A stretch of 64,000 nucleotides of DNA from Ceratopteris richardii (GCA_020310875.1 CM035413.1:185599855-185663854), one strand, 5' to 3'; positions 25,735 to 37,960 are shown, counted from the stretch's first letter. Numbers and translations are program-made. Notes: generated by a model from the sequence alone, not told the origin.

Positions 25735-27167
25735 TGTATGATGGCCTGCCTATTGTATAGACAATCGTGAGCCATGTGGTTCATGTATTTTCTCTCAATA
25801 GTGAAATATGGAGCATTTAGTTCTCTCATGTTCTGGTTTTGCATTGGGCATACATTAACCGTGTAGTCCCCTCTACAAGTATAACATCGCTTCAATGAGG
25901 TGACCCTTGGTATTTTTCTATTTTGAACTCCTAGCTTCTTGAAAACCCGCTCAGATAGCTCATCTATCATAGTGGAGAGTCTAGAAGTATGACTAGTAGA
26001 GTTGTTAGAATCCTTATAGAGTTTGGACAATTCTAACTCCTCACCTAAGTTGTCTTCTATGTCAATTCACATTCTCAATCATTGATCTAGTGTGATTGGA
26101 TCCTTGAGATATACATATGATTTAAGTTCCCTGCTTAGAAGTCCATCTAAAAACAGGGAAATGTGTTTTGCTTGTGTAGGTAATTTAGGTGTGGGGCATC
26201 TTTCCACGTGTTGTTTAAATCTCCCTCTGTCTAGCCGAACTATTTCTTGAGGTGTTTGCTTGAAGTTGTGGATCAATGATGATGTGTTATGCTTGATGCC
26301 ACTCCTAGAAAATTCTACAATGAATGCTTCTAGCAGTTTACCTATATTTTGGTAGTTGCAACTGTTCTGGGGCTGAAACCAAGCTAAGGCAGTACCGTTG
26401 AGGGTCAAACCAAATGCCTTGAACTGGGTGAACAAGTCCTCAACATGTTCAAGTCTTAACACTTGTTTGAACATGGCTACATGATCATAAGGATCTCCTG
26501 GCCCATCAAAGTAGTTTTTCATTAACTTGACCACTTGAGAGGGTCTAAGGGTTCTTGGGTATTTTCGTGGCCTAGGCAATGAAAAATCATGTTCATCTCT
26601 TTGATGCCTATGTCCTCTATATCTCTCTATTTCAAGTCTTTCACTTTCAAGTTGTGACTGCTCTCTTCCTAAGGGGTTTGCAAAGATCACTTCAGTTCAC
26701 TCCCTAGTTCTTTCCCTCTAGGTTTCATGAGCCCGGGATGATCGTGCTCCTTGTAGGCCATGTGAAACATTATATCTTGGTGGAGGGAAAATCAATTCAC
26801 CCTTCCAAGAGTATGCATGCCTCCCATGCTCTGTTACCAAGGACATTCTCTGATAGACAACTTTGCATGGTATCTCAGGATCTTTGAGCTCGTAGATGGT
26901 GACTCCACCTATTTTGCTAAGTTGGTCTCGCTTGAATCTCCAAAAAGCTTCCTCCGTTTATCTATTCAAGAATCGTTCTATGCTTTTTTTGTCTTGGGGA
27001 ACCCACTCTCATGTTATCACTCTAGTCAATATGGATTTGCCTTGAGGAGTCTTGGGTTCTCATCCTAGGTCTCCTTGCTCTAGGTCCCGCATCTCGTTCT
27101 GGAGAATGACATTTCCAAACTCATATGTCTTTATTGGTAAGCTACTAACCACATACATGGTTCCTTG
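25735..27167 (-). pseudogene. Ty3/gypsy-type gag remnant, C-terminal and middle part
   Basis: Read on the minus strand, 26690-26079 encodes a retrotransposon Gag domain (DPYDHVAMFKQVLRL, ALAWFQ, TFxEF-like pattern) typical of Ty3/gypsy Gag. It continues in the same frame to a Cys-rich stretch (CYTCRGDYTVNVC) near 25880, then is cut by the family A array. Upstream the same frame stays coherent back to 27167 (AFWRFKRDQLSK, YSWKGELIFPPPRY), apart from in-frame stops, including TGA at 27060-27062 and TGA at 26079-26081 and several others. There the frame is interrupted by element D and resumes at 33699. The stops I translated (TGA, TAG, TAA) are each one transition from Trp, Arg or Gln codons. 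The N-terminal part matches no family I recognise. Confidence 0.75.
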
Positions 27168-28174
27168 TGTTAAAAGTCAAGCTTCAAGCTACAAATTCGT
27201 GGGGAATCTTTTATGGACATGTGGAGCAATCAAAGGAAGTCAAAAGCCACGAGATTCCATCAAGAAAAGTCACTCAACCACTCCCCAAGTCATCTCAACT
27301 AATTCCTCCAAGTTAAGAGGCTGATTTGGAAAGGTAGTTCCTAGATTTTAGGGGCACACTTCTCACTATAAAAGGAGCATGTATCCCGACTTCTTTTGGC
27401 CCCATCTTCTTGGAGTTTTAGCTCATGTAAAGTGAGCACTAAGTGCTGGAGTTGTGATAAGCAAGCCCCTTTCTTAAGCTAGCCCCTTGCTTGCTTGTTT
27501 GTTTTCTTTTAGTAGGCATATCTATGTGTGTGCGCAGGCAGTGTTGCAACTCTCTAACCCTGAGTTGTTAGCATTGGTTCCCCCTCATATTGTATCCATT
27601 TGATGTAATTCTTGTCTCATTGGATAGCTATTAGAGTCTATTTTATGCTTACAAAGTCTCTGGATCATTCTCTGAGTAATCTGGGAGCAACATTCGTTTT
27701 AGTGAAGTTGGGTGATTGATATCTCTCTTGGTGTGTAGGCTTTGTTGGAAATATTTTGCTCTCTGTTGTAAGGGCTGGTTCTCCTTCTCTATGTATCCAT
27801 TTGCTATGATTTTGGTGTCATTGGGTAGCTATTAGAGTCCTCTAAAGTTGACCCAAGTTTGAGATTCATTATCTCTATAATCTCTGAGAAAAGCTTGCTG
27901 GAGTGAAGTGAGGTATCTGCTTGACTGGCAGTTGTGAGCATTCAACTAGCTCATGTTGTAGACATTGTTTCTCCTTGTGCAAGCATCCATTTGAAGTGAA
28001 ATTTATTTTGTTGGAAAGCTCTTGGTGTCTACTACAGGTCTACAAAAGCTCACTGGAGTTCTCTGCATAAGCTCTGAGTAAGAGCATTTTTGGTGTGCAG
28101 AGGTCAAAGAAGGATACCTGTGGAGGTCATTCACGCTTCGTTGTTGCTTAGGGGTTGAGATACTTCCCCCATCA
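27168..28174 (+). repeat. Element D 5' LTR (1007 bp)
   Basis: Starts TGTTAAAAGTCAAGC, ends CATCA before g + PBS. TATA box TATAAAAG at 27367-27374. The part after it holds three diverged modules of about 190-200 bp, recognisable by ttgg(a/g)(t/a)agctattagagtc-like cores at 27618, 27819 and 28011. Confidence 0.93.
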
Positions 28175-28175
28175 G

Positions 28176-28187
28176 TGGTATCAGAGC
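28176..28187 (+). other. Element D primer binding site
   Basis: TGGTATCAGAGC, initiator-Met tRNA complement, one base after the LTR. About 250 bp of leader separates it from the gag ATG, unlike families A and C where the ATG follows within about 15 bases. Confidence 0.9.
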
Positions 28188-28436
28188 ATTTGGGCATCTT
28201 GGAGGCATCACATACAAGCAAGAAGACCTCTTGGAGTTGGTGGTTGAAGATTTGCATCAACAAAAGCTTCTTGGAGGTAGCTCACATCAAGGGGGAGCTA
28301 TTCTACTCAAAGTTTCAAAGAGCACAAGGTGTCCATCTAAGGAAAGCTTTGGATTGAGGTAACCTCAGAGCCTCATTTTCATTTTACACACATTGGAGCA
28401 TTAGCCAAGGGCTAGGGCAAGTATCAAAGACTAGAT

Positions 28437-31400
28437 ATGGGAGACTTCAACACTCAAATTGAAAAGCTAGACAAAGGGAACTATCAACCATGGAGATTTA
28501 GAGTCTCCAACTATCTTATGGGCAAGGGCCTTTGGGGGTTGATTAGTGGAAGTGAACCAAGACCTAGGTTGGATGAGAATCCAACCAATGACTAGAGAAG
28601 GGCCTTTAGGGAATGGAATGAAAGAGACAAGAGGGTTATCTTTATCCTTTCCCAACACATTAGCAATAGCATGATCGGCCATATCCAAGACTTGGATTCA
28701 AGCATGAAGGTATGGGAGACACTTGAAAGGATTTATTCAACAAGCACCAAAGCAAGGAAGATCCAACTCAAGAATGAGCTCAACAACCTTAGGAAGAGCT
28801 CAGGGAGTAGCATAAATGACTACATACTTAAGGTCAAGGAGTTATCAGATGCATTGGGATCCATTGGAAGCCACGTAGATGATGACGATCTTGTGGCTTA
28901 TACTCTCAATGGTTTGAGAGATGATGAGAAGTGGAAACCCTTTACCACTTCAGTACATGTAAGGGATGATCTTCCCGATTTTGAGCAATTGGTTGCTCTC
29001 ATGGTCACCGAAGAAATGAACATAGGTGGAAGTTCAACTAAAAGCAAGGATGCACAAGTTTTCTATGCAGGTAATCAAAGGGGCAAAGGAAGACGAGGGC
29101 AAGGAAGGGGCAAAGGAAGGTTTGGAGGAAGGCAAGGCCACTCAAGCAATCAAGGACATGACCAAGGCAACTCATCACAAAGAGGGAGAGGAAGAACAAG
29201 AGGAAGAGGAGGACGACATCAACAAAACAGGAATCAAGATGGTGAAGGATGTTACATATGTGGCAAGTTTGGCCACTATGCTAGAGATTGCTACCAAAGA
29301 GGAAACCAAAGGAGCTATAATCAAGGTTCTTCATACAAAGGCCAAGGTAATTATGCTTCTACAAGTTCAGAAAATGACAATCTCTTGATGATGCACATGA
29401 ATGGGAATTCAAGCAAAGTAGATAACACTTGGTATATTGATAGTGGATGTAGCAACCATATGAGTTGCAATGCTTCTTGGTTTACTAATCTACATGTTCC
29501 CAAAGGTAAAGGACATGTAGAAACAGGTGATGATACAGCCCATGAGATCTCCCATGTTGGAGATGTAGCTTTGGATGACAAGGAGGAAGGAAGATGTCTC
29601 AAGGATGTCTTGCATGTACCTACTATCACAAAGAACTTGGTGTCCGTTGGGCAAATGGTTGAAAGTGGCTATCAAGTAAGGTTCAACAAAGGTGGATGCT
29701 TTGTGGAGAACCCTAAGCAAGGTTACAAGGTCATAGCAAGAGGAAAGAAGCAAGGGAGACTCTTCACTTTGGAGGTAAATTCTCATTCCACTCAACATGT
29801 CTACTTCACATATGGAAACAAGAGGATTTCGGAGTTGGACTTGTGGCACAAGAGGATAGGTCACATCAACATACAAAGAATGAAGGAAATGCAATTCAAG
29901 AGGCTGGTTGAAGGTCTTCCCAACTTCCAAGGACAAGGTATGAAGCATTTATGTGAATCTTGTCAACTAGGGAAGCAAGCGAGACTTCCATTCAAGAAGA
30001 GTGGCTACATAAGCCAACATCCATTGGAGTTGATACATACAGATGTGTGGGGGCCAACCAAAGAGCAATCCATTGGAGGTAACAAGTACTTTGTCACTTT
30101 TATAGATGATTGCACAAGGATGGTTTGGGTTTATTTCATCAAAAACAAATCAGATGTGTTTACATGTTTCAAAGCATTTAAGGCAATGGTAGAGAAGGAA
30201 ACAGGTACATATATCAAGAAGCTAAGGTCCGATGGAGGGGGAGAATATTTCTCAAATGAGTTTTCTGATTTTTTAATGGATGAAGGCATCAAGAGGCAAG
30301 TAACATGCAGGTACACACCCCAACAAAATGGAGTAGCAGAGAGAAAGAATAGATACATTGCCGAGATCGCTAGAGCAATGCTTAATGAGATGAATGTACC
30401 TAACATGTTTTGGAGTGATACAGCAAATACCGCCGTGTATCTTATGAATAGGGCTCCTACCTCAGGGATCCATGGCTTGACACCATATCAAGCCTATTAT
30501 GGTAAGAAACCTGATCTTTCCCACTTGAAGATATTTGGATGTACTTGTTATGTACATGTGCCAAGTGAATTGAGGCACAAGCTACAACCAAAGGCAGAAA
30601 AGTGTGTGTTTGTAGGATATTCAAATGATCATAAAGGTTATAGGTGCTTCAACCCAAACACAAAGGACTTAGAGGATATGAAGGGATGTAGCATTTGATG
30701 AGCTACTCCCTTGGTATAAGAAGTATGATTGTATGCAGGACTATGAAGAAGAAAAGCATGGACATGATGAAGAACAAATCGACCTAGAGCTAAGTGGCCC
30801 AAGGTGTTCCATCAATGAAGATAGTTCAAGCATGAAATCACCATGGAGGGGGAGATCTTCATCAAGCTATGAAGCACAATCAATCAACAAAGGGAAAGCA
30901 ACATTGGTGGAGTTGGATGAAGAAGGTAATGAAGTTGAAGATGATAAAGGACACATGATGGAGAAAGAAGCCATGTCAAAGAAAGAGATCAAGTTCCCAA
31001 GGCAAAGGAGGTTTATTCCTCCAAAAGGTGAAGAAAGGAAGTCTTCTAGAGTTAAGTATCCAACTCAAAGGTTTACTTATGATTCATACATGGCAACTCA
31101 TTATGCATATATGAACAAAGTAGTAGAAGATCATGAGCCCGATTGCTATGAAGATGCAAGCAGGTACACCGAATGGAAAGAGGCAATGCAAGAAGAGATC
31201 GACGCACTTGAGAAGAATCAAACATGGACTCTAGTGCCCAAGAAGGATAACATGAAGGTAATAGGTAATAAGTGGGTGTATAAAGTAAAGAGGAATTCAG
31301 ATGGATCTATTTCTAGGTTCAAAGCAAGATTGGTGGCCAAGGGTTTTGCACAAACCTATGGAGTGGACTTTGAAGAGACATTCAGCCCCGTGGCAAAGAT

Positions 31401-32658
31401 GAGCACCATTAGGACACTCATTGCAATGGCTGCTAGCAAAGGATGGAAGCTTTTCCAATTGGATATCAAGAATGCCTTTCTCAATGGAGACTTGGAAGAA
31501 GAGGTATACATGGAGCAACCACTAGGTTTTGTTCATAAAGAGTTTCCACATCATGTTTGTAGGTTGAAGAAGGCACTTTATGGCCTAAAGCAAGCTCCAA
31601 GGGCTTGGAACCAAAGATTGGTGGACTACTTGATCAAATGTGGTTACAATCAATGCAAGGCGGATCCATCTCTCTTCATCAAACAAAGAGGAGAACTTGT
31701 AGTCTACATGTGCGTGTATGTAGATGATCTTATCATTACAGGTAATGATACAAAGGGCATTGAGGAGATCAAGGCAAACCTTGGAAAGGAGTTTAGGATC
31801 TCTGATCTTGGAGATCTTAGGTATTTTCTTGGCATTGAAGTTGTATACAAAGAAGAAGGTATTATGCTCATACAAAGGAAGTATATTCTAGACCTACTTG
31901 AGAGGTTTGGGATGCTACATTGCAAGCCTATTTCAAATCCCATGGAAGTTAATGTAAAGCTAAGCTCCATCGATGGAGAGCCATTAGAGGATGTAACCTT
32001 GTATCGATCTATTGTAGGATCTTTCAATTATGCCACAATAACTAGGCCCGACATAGCATATGGAGTTGGAGTGTTATCACAATTTATGCATAGTCCAAGG
32101 ACTACACACTTGCAAGCTGCAAGAAGAATGTTACGATATCTCAAGGCCACTATAAATGAAGGATTGTTCTATTCATTTGATGATGATATGCAGGTCAAAG
32201 CTTATTCTGATGCCGATTGGGCCGGTTCCGAGGATAGAAGAAGTACAAGTGGTTACCTAGTCATGCTAGGTAGCAAGATCATCTCATGGATTTCAAAGAA
32301 GCAACCCACAGTGGCATTATCTTCCACCGAGGCTGAGTATAGAGCTTTGGCTCAAGTCACATGTGAGCTAATGTGGATTAAGAAGTTATTTATGGAGCTT
32401 AATTTGCAGGTTGACACATATCCAATTTTTTGTGACAACATTAGTAGCATTCATCTAGCATCGAATCCTGTCTATCATGCTAGAACCAAGCATATTGAAG
32501 TGCACTATCACTTCATAAGGGAAAAGGTGATATCCAAGGAAGTTTCTGTACATCATATTGGTACCAAGGACCAAGTTGCGGACATGTTTACAAAGGCTTT
32601 GGATGGGATGAAGATTTCAAAATTCAAGCAATGCATCAACATGAAGGAGCTTGGATGA
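28437..32658 (+). pseudogene. Element D gag-pol: one stop, one frameshift
   Basis: The frame starts at ATG 28437 (MGDFNTQIEKLDKGNYQPW). TAG at 28593-28595 stops Gag after 52 codons. The frame then continues to 30698 through Gag, zinc knuckle (CYICGKFGHYARDC), protease (DSGCSNH) and integrase (HTDVWGP, RSDGGGEY, NGVAERKN; D,D,E intact). A single-base frameshift near 30660-30690 at the end of integrase moves the rest into another frame, open to 32658. That part has RT (YVDD near 31720) and RNase H (SDADWAG, STEAEY). The frame is coherent across both lesions when read by eye. Identity to families A and C is clear but lower than between A and C. Confidence 0.93.
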
Positions 32659-32676
32659 GAACGAAGAATTGAAGCT

Positions 32677-32686
32677 TGAGGGGGAG
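32677..32686 (+). other. Element D polypurine tract
   Basis: gagggggag immediately before the 3' LTR at 32687; same motif as in families A and C. Confidence 0.8.
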
Positions 32687-33693
32687 TGTTAAAAGTCAAG
32701 CTTCAAGCTACAAATTCGTGGGGAATCTTTTATGGACATGTGGAGCAATCAAAGGAAGCCAAAAGCCACGAGATTCCATCAAGAAAAGTCACTCAACCAC
32801 TCCCCAAGTCATCTCAACTAATTCCTCCAAGTTAGGAGGCTGATTTGGAAAGGTAGTTCCTAGATTTTAGGGACACACTTCTCACTATAAAAGGAGCATG
32901 TATCCCGACTTCTTTTGGCCCCACCTTCTTGGAGTGTTAGCTCATGTAAAGTGAGCACTAAGTGCTGGAGTTGTGATAATCAAGCCCCTTTCTTAAGCTA
33001 GCCCCTTGCTTGCTTGTTTGTTTTCTTTTAGTAGGCATATCTATGTGTGTGCGCAGGCAGTGTTGCAGCTCTCTACCCCTGAGTTGTTAGCATTGGTTCT
33101 CCCTCATATTGTATCCATTTGATGTAATTCTTGTCTCATTGGATAGCTATTAGAGTCTATTTTATGCTCACAAAGTCTCTGGATCATTCTCTGAGTAATC
33201 TGGGAGCAACATTCATTTAAGTGAAGTTGGGTGATTGATATCTCTCTTGGTGTGTAGGCTTTGTTGGAAATATTTTGCTCTCTGTTGTAAGGGCTGGTTC
33301 TCCTTCTCTATGTATCCATTTGCTATGATTTTGGTGTCATTGGGTAGCTATTAGAGTCCTCTAAATTTGACCCAAGTTTGAGATTCATTCTCTGTATAAT
33401 CTCTGAGAAAAGCTTGCTGGAGTGAAGTGAGGTATCTGCTTGACTGGCAGTTGTGAGCATTCAACTAGCTCATGTTGTAGACATTGTTTCTCCTTGTGTA
33501 AGCATACATTTGAAGTGAAATTTGTTTTGTTGGAAAGCTCTTGGTGTCTACTACAGGTCTACAAAAGCTCACTGGAGTTCTCTGCATAAGCTCTGAGTAA
33601 GAGCATTTTTTGTGTGCAGAGGTCAAAGAAGGATACCTGTGGAGGTCATTCACGCTTCGTCGTTGCTTAGGGGTTGAGATACTTCCCCCATCA
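32687..33693 (+). repeat. Element D 3' LTR (1007 bp)
   Basis: Same length as the 5' LTR, about 20 scattered substitutions and no net length change. TATA box at 32886-32893. Followed by the ccttg duplication. Confidence 0.93.
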
Positions 33694-33698
33694 CCTTG

Positions 33699-33914
33699 CT
33701 TATCAATATACGAAGGCTCTTTGAATTTAACCACTGCGTATTCAAGTCCGAAGGGTTGATTGGGATTTTTGAGTTGGATAACTGATCGCCTCATACCATC
33801 CTCATAGATGCATGTACATAATCGATTGGTCGTAATATATTCCAATTGCATTTTATAGGGAACTTTTGGTGTCTATACATAGGTAGTTATTGAGCTACCT
33901 ATGGATCTCTCCAT
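33699..33914 (-). pseudogene. N-terminal part of the interrupted gypsy-type gag frame
   Basis: On the minus strand the frame from about 33914 (possible ATG, MERSIGSS) reads through one in-frame TAG into MQLEYITTNRL and on to PSYIDKQ at the element D junction. Removing D and one copy of ccttg joins it in frame to TMYVVSSLPIK at 27160. That shows the two sides were one reading frame before D inserted. I do not recognise the protein; by position it is an N-terminal extension of the gypsy-type Gag. The start is uncertain, because further methionines lie just upstream. Confidence 0.6.
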
Positions 33915-34789
33915 GCCAAAAGACATTTCTCAATCACTTGTTCCGAACTGAGTATGTAGAGATAATCAATAAGTTGTTGTGCCCACGACCTAGCTATGTG
34001 ATTGATACTAGGTTCAAAGGATTTGATGCTTTGTCTATCTTGACCTAGGTGTCTACCTAATCTAAGTTTCATAAGATTTGTCTACTAGTCCCAATTTTCT
34101 AAAGTAAAACCATGTTGCAAATATCTTTTGAATCAATTACTTACTCTTTAATAGATTTCTTCAGTGTAATCTTGTCTGAAAAATATCATCGTTAAGAATA
34201 CTTGAGTTTTATCCCACTTTGAGATGTGATCAATCCACTTAATTCCTTTTCCTTTAGGGTTTGTCGCAACAATATCCTAACATATGCTTGAACATGAGTA
34301 GTTAGGGTTTCTTGTACTTACTTTATGCTTATCGTCACCCTAATAGTTAATACCATTAGTCATGCTTAGCCTAGGCTAATAATTGACTGAGGGGATTAAG
34401 GATGCTTCGAACCTCAAGTTGCTTCTCCCTTGATCACACTTGGATGCTCAAGACACGCGTTCCCAAGCTTGCAATGCACATGCCACCTTGCTTTGGCTCT
34501 CAATGGACCTGTAAAAGTCCCAAGTTTAGATCAAGCTTTAACTTTAATTTATTTCACAGGCAATTTGATTCAAGCATTTTTAAAGTCCCGTTTCCCCCTT
34601 TGTACTACTCAAAATCCTTTGGAGCCCCCTTGGCTTCCTAATCCCACTTCAAAGTCCACTTCAAATTACCCTATCCAAAAAATCAAGGAGCTCTCCAACG
34701 CACTCTAGAGCTCAAAAAATAGATTTTGGATGAAAAAGTTATGTCAATTCAGACTCCTATGAGGTCAAATAGACAAAACAGAACTTGTC
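33915..34789. other. No gene recognised
   Basis: AT-rich sequence with many stops in all frames. It may be the 5' leader or LTR of the minus-strand gypsy element, but I see no defined boundary or PBS. Confidence 0.4.
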
Positions 34790-35590
34790 AAAGAATTGCA
34801 ATTTTTTGAGAGTCGGAAAACCAATAAGTCACGATGTTGTTAAAGCCCAAAAGCCAAAAATTCTCTATGTTATGAGAGCCAAAAACCAAAAAGTTGTGAT
34901 TTTTTAAGAGTGAGACAACCAAAAAATTGTGATTTTTTGACAACCAAAAAACAAGAAAGTCGTGATTTTTTACAATAAGAGAACCAAAAAGTCATGATTT
35001 TTTATGAGTGAGACAAAGAAAAAATTATGATGCTGTGAGACAATTAGAGAATGAGAAAATCGTGATTTTTGCATACTTAGAGAGCCAAAAATTGCGATTT
35101 TATGTGACCGTCAAAGAATCACAATTTTATGAGACAACCAAAAAGTCACCATTTTTTACCAATTCACCTTGCAAAAAGTCAAGATGTCTTGCCCAAAAAA
35201 TATCAAAAAATCGTGATTTTTTTCCTCTTTTCTTCATTCAAAAGTCATGATTTTCTCAAAAATTGGATTGCAAAAAGTCATGATTTTTTTTTAAGTTGCC
35301 TTCCAAAAGGTCGTGATTTTTTTCACAATTAGAGGACCAAAAAATCACAATTTTTTCACATTTACAGGACCAAAAAATCGTGATTTTTTCATACTTAGAG
35401 GACAAGAACATCATGATTTTTTTCACACTTAGAGGATAAGAAAATTTTGCTTTTTTAACACTTAGAGAACCATAAAATCGTGATTTTTTCACACTTAGAG
35501 GACCAAAAAATCGTGATTTTTTCACACTTAGAGAACAAAAAGATTGATTTTTTCACACTTGGAGAACAAAAAAATCACGATTCTTTGAGT
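34790..35590. repeat. Degenerate tandem repeat, unit about 33 bp
   Basis: The unit contains an aaaaatcgtgatttttt core followed by cacacttagaggacc. About seven fairly regular units occupy 35322-35590; more diverged copies extend left to about 34790. On the minus strand the units translate as an 11-residue repeat (KKSRFFGPLSV-like). This follows from the 33-bp period and is not evidence of a gene. Confidence 0.75.
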
Positions 35591-36044
35591 GATTATCGAC
35601 AAGAACAAGGCAATCACAATATCAAAAAACTTTGAATTTTCCAAAAAGTTACAACTTTTTTCAAAAAATCACAATTTTCTAAGAATTTTGGTGGGAACTT
35701 CCAAATCAGGTGCCAAGAACTGTGTGTCATGCAGAGATTTGCAAAAATCACAAAAACTAGGACACACAAACACTTTGCCTCTCTCCCACACACATAGCCA
35801 CGAATGAAAAATGAGGTGAAAATGATGAATATATAGTCAAAAATGAAAAATTTATGCAAAGATGAAGATGGGAGACGATGCTGATGATGATGATGATGAA
35901 GATGGAGAAAAAAGTCAGAAACTTAGCAAAAAATTACTATTTTTTGCCTTCCAACATTGCAAATCTAAAATACTATCTTCTAAATATTTTTGAATAAGTC
36001 ACATGCACTTATTCAAAAATATCTGAATAAGTCCATGTGCATTC
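35591..36044. other. No gene recognised
   Basis: AT-rich. It contains a short GATGAT-type microsatellite at about 35878-35900 and a local inverted pair (tattcaaaaatat / atttttgaata) near 35985-36030. Nothing else is seen. Confidence 0.5.
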
Positions 36045-36151
36045 ACACCCTCATGAGTCTTCACCTACTAAATCAAAACACAAATCACATTGAAACCCTC
36101 AAGACAATAAACTCCATATAACATTCCATAATTCCATAAAGTATAACATGC
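36045..36151. repeat. Direct repeat, left copy
   Basis: About 105 bp from ctcatgagtcttcacc to ccataaagtataaca, repeated with about 90% identity at 36800-36899. The two copies bracket the gypsy integrase remnant. Confidence 0.8.
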
Positions 36152-36286
36152 CTTCTAGATGACAAGCAACTGACCTCAGTTGATAACGATAAAATAGACA
36201 TGGATGGCCAGTCACATGTCCCATCACTAAAAAATCATAAGCATGTTCCATGTAAAACCACATGCATGGAATTGGAAAAGTAGAAT

Positions 36287-36800
36287 TTAATGTGACTGTG
36301 AATGATATACAGAAATCAAATGCTCATAATGTGGAATTAGTGATGTTTTATAAATCCATTGGGAGTCTTCAAGGGAGTCATTTTTATATTTAACTAAATA
36401 TCTATGATACTGGTTACCTGTGCATGTAGTAGTAACATCATAATGAAGTATTTTCTCTAGAACTAAAATTTCAGCATTCTCTTCAAGTAAGGGAGGATCA
36501 TCTAAAATAGGAGTGAGTGGTAATGTTCCTTTGAACTAGTTTAATAAACTAATATGAAAAGGGTTATGTATATTCCAATGCGAAGGTATGTTTAATCTAA
36601 AAGCATTCACATTAAGTTTTTGAATAATATGGAAAGGTCCATCATAATGTGGTGCAAGTTTAACCTTAGGGTGTTGTGAAATATTTTTCAAACGTCTTTT
36701 AATTATTTATAACGATACAAAGTCATTTTCATTAAATTGTTTAGCTACTTGTTTCTTATTAATATTATGCATGTAACGTTCTTGAATGTTTTTAATGTGC
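36287..36800 (-). pseudogene. Ty3/gypsy integrase C-terminus with chromodomain-like tail (remnant)
   Basis: Minus-strand translation gives, in one frame, an integrase C-terminal helix region (HIKNIQERYMHNINKKQ, QFNENDFV). Next comes the conserved segment YDGPFHIIQKLN with AFRLNIPSHWNIHNPFHISLL, and then a chromodomain-like end (VLEKILHYDV, YHRYLVKYKN, EDSQWI), finishing at a TAA at 36287-36289. Two in-frame stops (TAA after NDFVSL, TAG after ISLLN) and an abrupt loss of the upstream integrase core at 36800 show it is a fragment. The pol part lies to the right of the gag at 25735-27167 on the same strand, the wrong order for one element, so it belongs to a separate element. Confidence 0.85.
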
Positions 36801-36899
36801 TCATGAGTCTTCGCCTACTAAATCAAAACACAAATCACATTAAAACACTCAAGACATTAGAATCCATATAACATTCCATTATTCCATAAAGTATAACAG
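36800..36899. repeat. Direct repeat, right copy
   Basis: Second copy of the 36045 repeat; the gypsy integrase remnant ends exactly at its left edge. Confidence 0.8.
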
Positions 36900-37960
36900 A
36901 AATCCTTTGCAAGTCCATCAAAGCACATGAGGTGATCCATACCATGTGCTCAGCCCAAAGGAGCCACTTTGACTCTAGACATAACTCTTTCACCTCAATG
37001 GGTAGTATGGCCATCCTTGCTCAGACTTCCAAGAAGAAGTATTGATGGGTCTAATTTGATTTTTCCCCCATTACCATCCGACCTAGAATTTCTTAGAGTA
37101 GTTGGTTTGGAACAGCTAAGCAATGAAGATTTTGAATGAATTGTCCAAGAGGTGAATCTTGAATCCAAAGAAGAAAGAGAAGGTGATAGCAGCCACAACA
37201 TGAAGCAGAACAACAAGGACAAGCAACGCAGGAAGAGGAAGATGAACATGATGAAGCAGAACATGAAAACGAAGAACACGATGAAGAGCAAGGAGGTGGA
37301 TAAATTGAAGGTTCCCTAGCCTATACGACATAATCAAAAAAAATTATGACACCATTGTGAGTGTACAAGAGCACAACCACCTTTCATTTAGCATATGCCA
37401 ACTATTGATTGATCAGATCCTAAGTGAGATTTCCTCATAACCTGCAGTCAATGCAATTATATAGGAAGCTGGTGAGCCTGCAACTACCTATGTCCCTCCT
37501 CAGATGTGGAATCCTGTTGAGAAATTTGACTCCATTACACTTCAATACACGCATCGGAATTGAGAGAACCTCTTCTAGAATCTGCCCTACAAGACACATG
37601 CTTACTAAAACCTGATTCCATCACAATTGAGAGATCCAATGGCTCTGAAATTTTGTCCACACACAGTAGACTCTCTTAGCTTTCTAACAAGCTAAAGAAC
37701 ACTCCATTTGGAGTTCATTTGACCAGGCAACCAACTGTCCAAAGATAGACTACCTGTCAACTCAGGTTATGCAGAAAACTGAGGTTCACAAGAAATGATC
37801 CCTGTAACTACTAGAGAATAATCTGACATCAATGTTTGAGATACATAGAATAGAAGAGATAATCTTTCCAACAAGATATCATATGCATTAATTGGATAAG
37901 TACATAGAGAGATATGACCTTCACAAAGTGGCTGTGTACAAAAAAGGTATGCGGCTGGAA
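36900..37960. other. No gene recognised
   Basis: One frame near 37195-37300 (+) is rich in Glu, Asp and Gln codons (gaagcagaaca-type repeats) but is short and bounded by stops. It may be a low-complexity remnant of a retrotransposon gag or linker. The last five bases (tggaa) are the left target-site duplication of element C. Confidence 0.4.

Larger units (their letters stand above)
27168..33693 (+). mobile_element. Ty1/copia element D, nested in the gypsy gag
   Basis: A complete 6526-bp element with two 1007-bp LTRs (TGTTAAAAG...CATCA) and a perfect target-site duplication ccttg at 27163-27167 and 33694-33698. By eye the LTRs differ at roughly 20 positions (about 2%), so D is clearly older than B or C. 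PBS, PPT and all copia domains in the order Gag, PR, INT, RT, RH are present. One stop and one frameshift break the coding frame. Confidence 0.95.

Noticed and set aside
26828..26839. A PBS-like match (minus strand TGGTAACAGAGC) upstream of the gypsy gag
   Set aside because: It has one mismatch, and the same bases lie inside a coherent minus-strand coding frame (MSLVTEHGRHAYSW), so it is probably a chance match.
35256..35525. An 89-residue minus-strand repeat protein
   Set aside because: It is created by the 33-bp tandem repeat staying in frame. There is no promoter, no start context and no conservation of codon positions.
34790..35590. A CRISPR-like array
   Set aside because: The units are contiguous and degenerate without unique spacers, and the setting is a plant nuclear genome.
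36995..37291. A Leu/Phe-rich minus-strand open frame resembling a membrane protein
   Set aside because: It is the antisense of a purine-rich gaagcagaaca-type stretch, which yields hydrophobic residues by composition.
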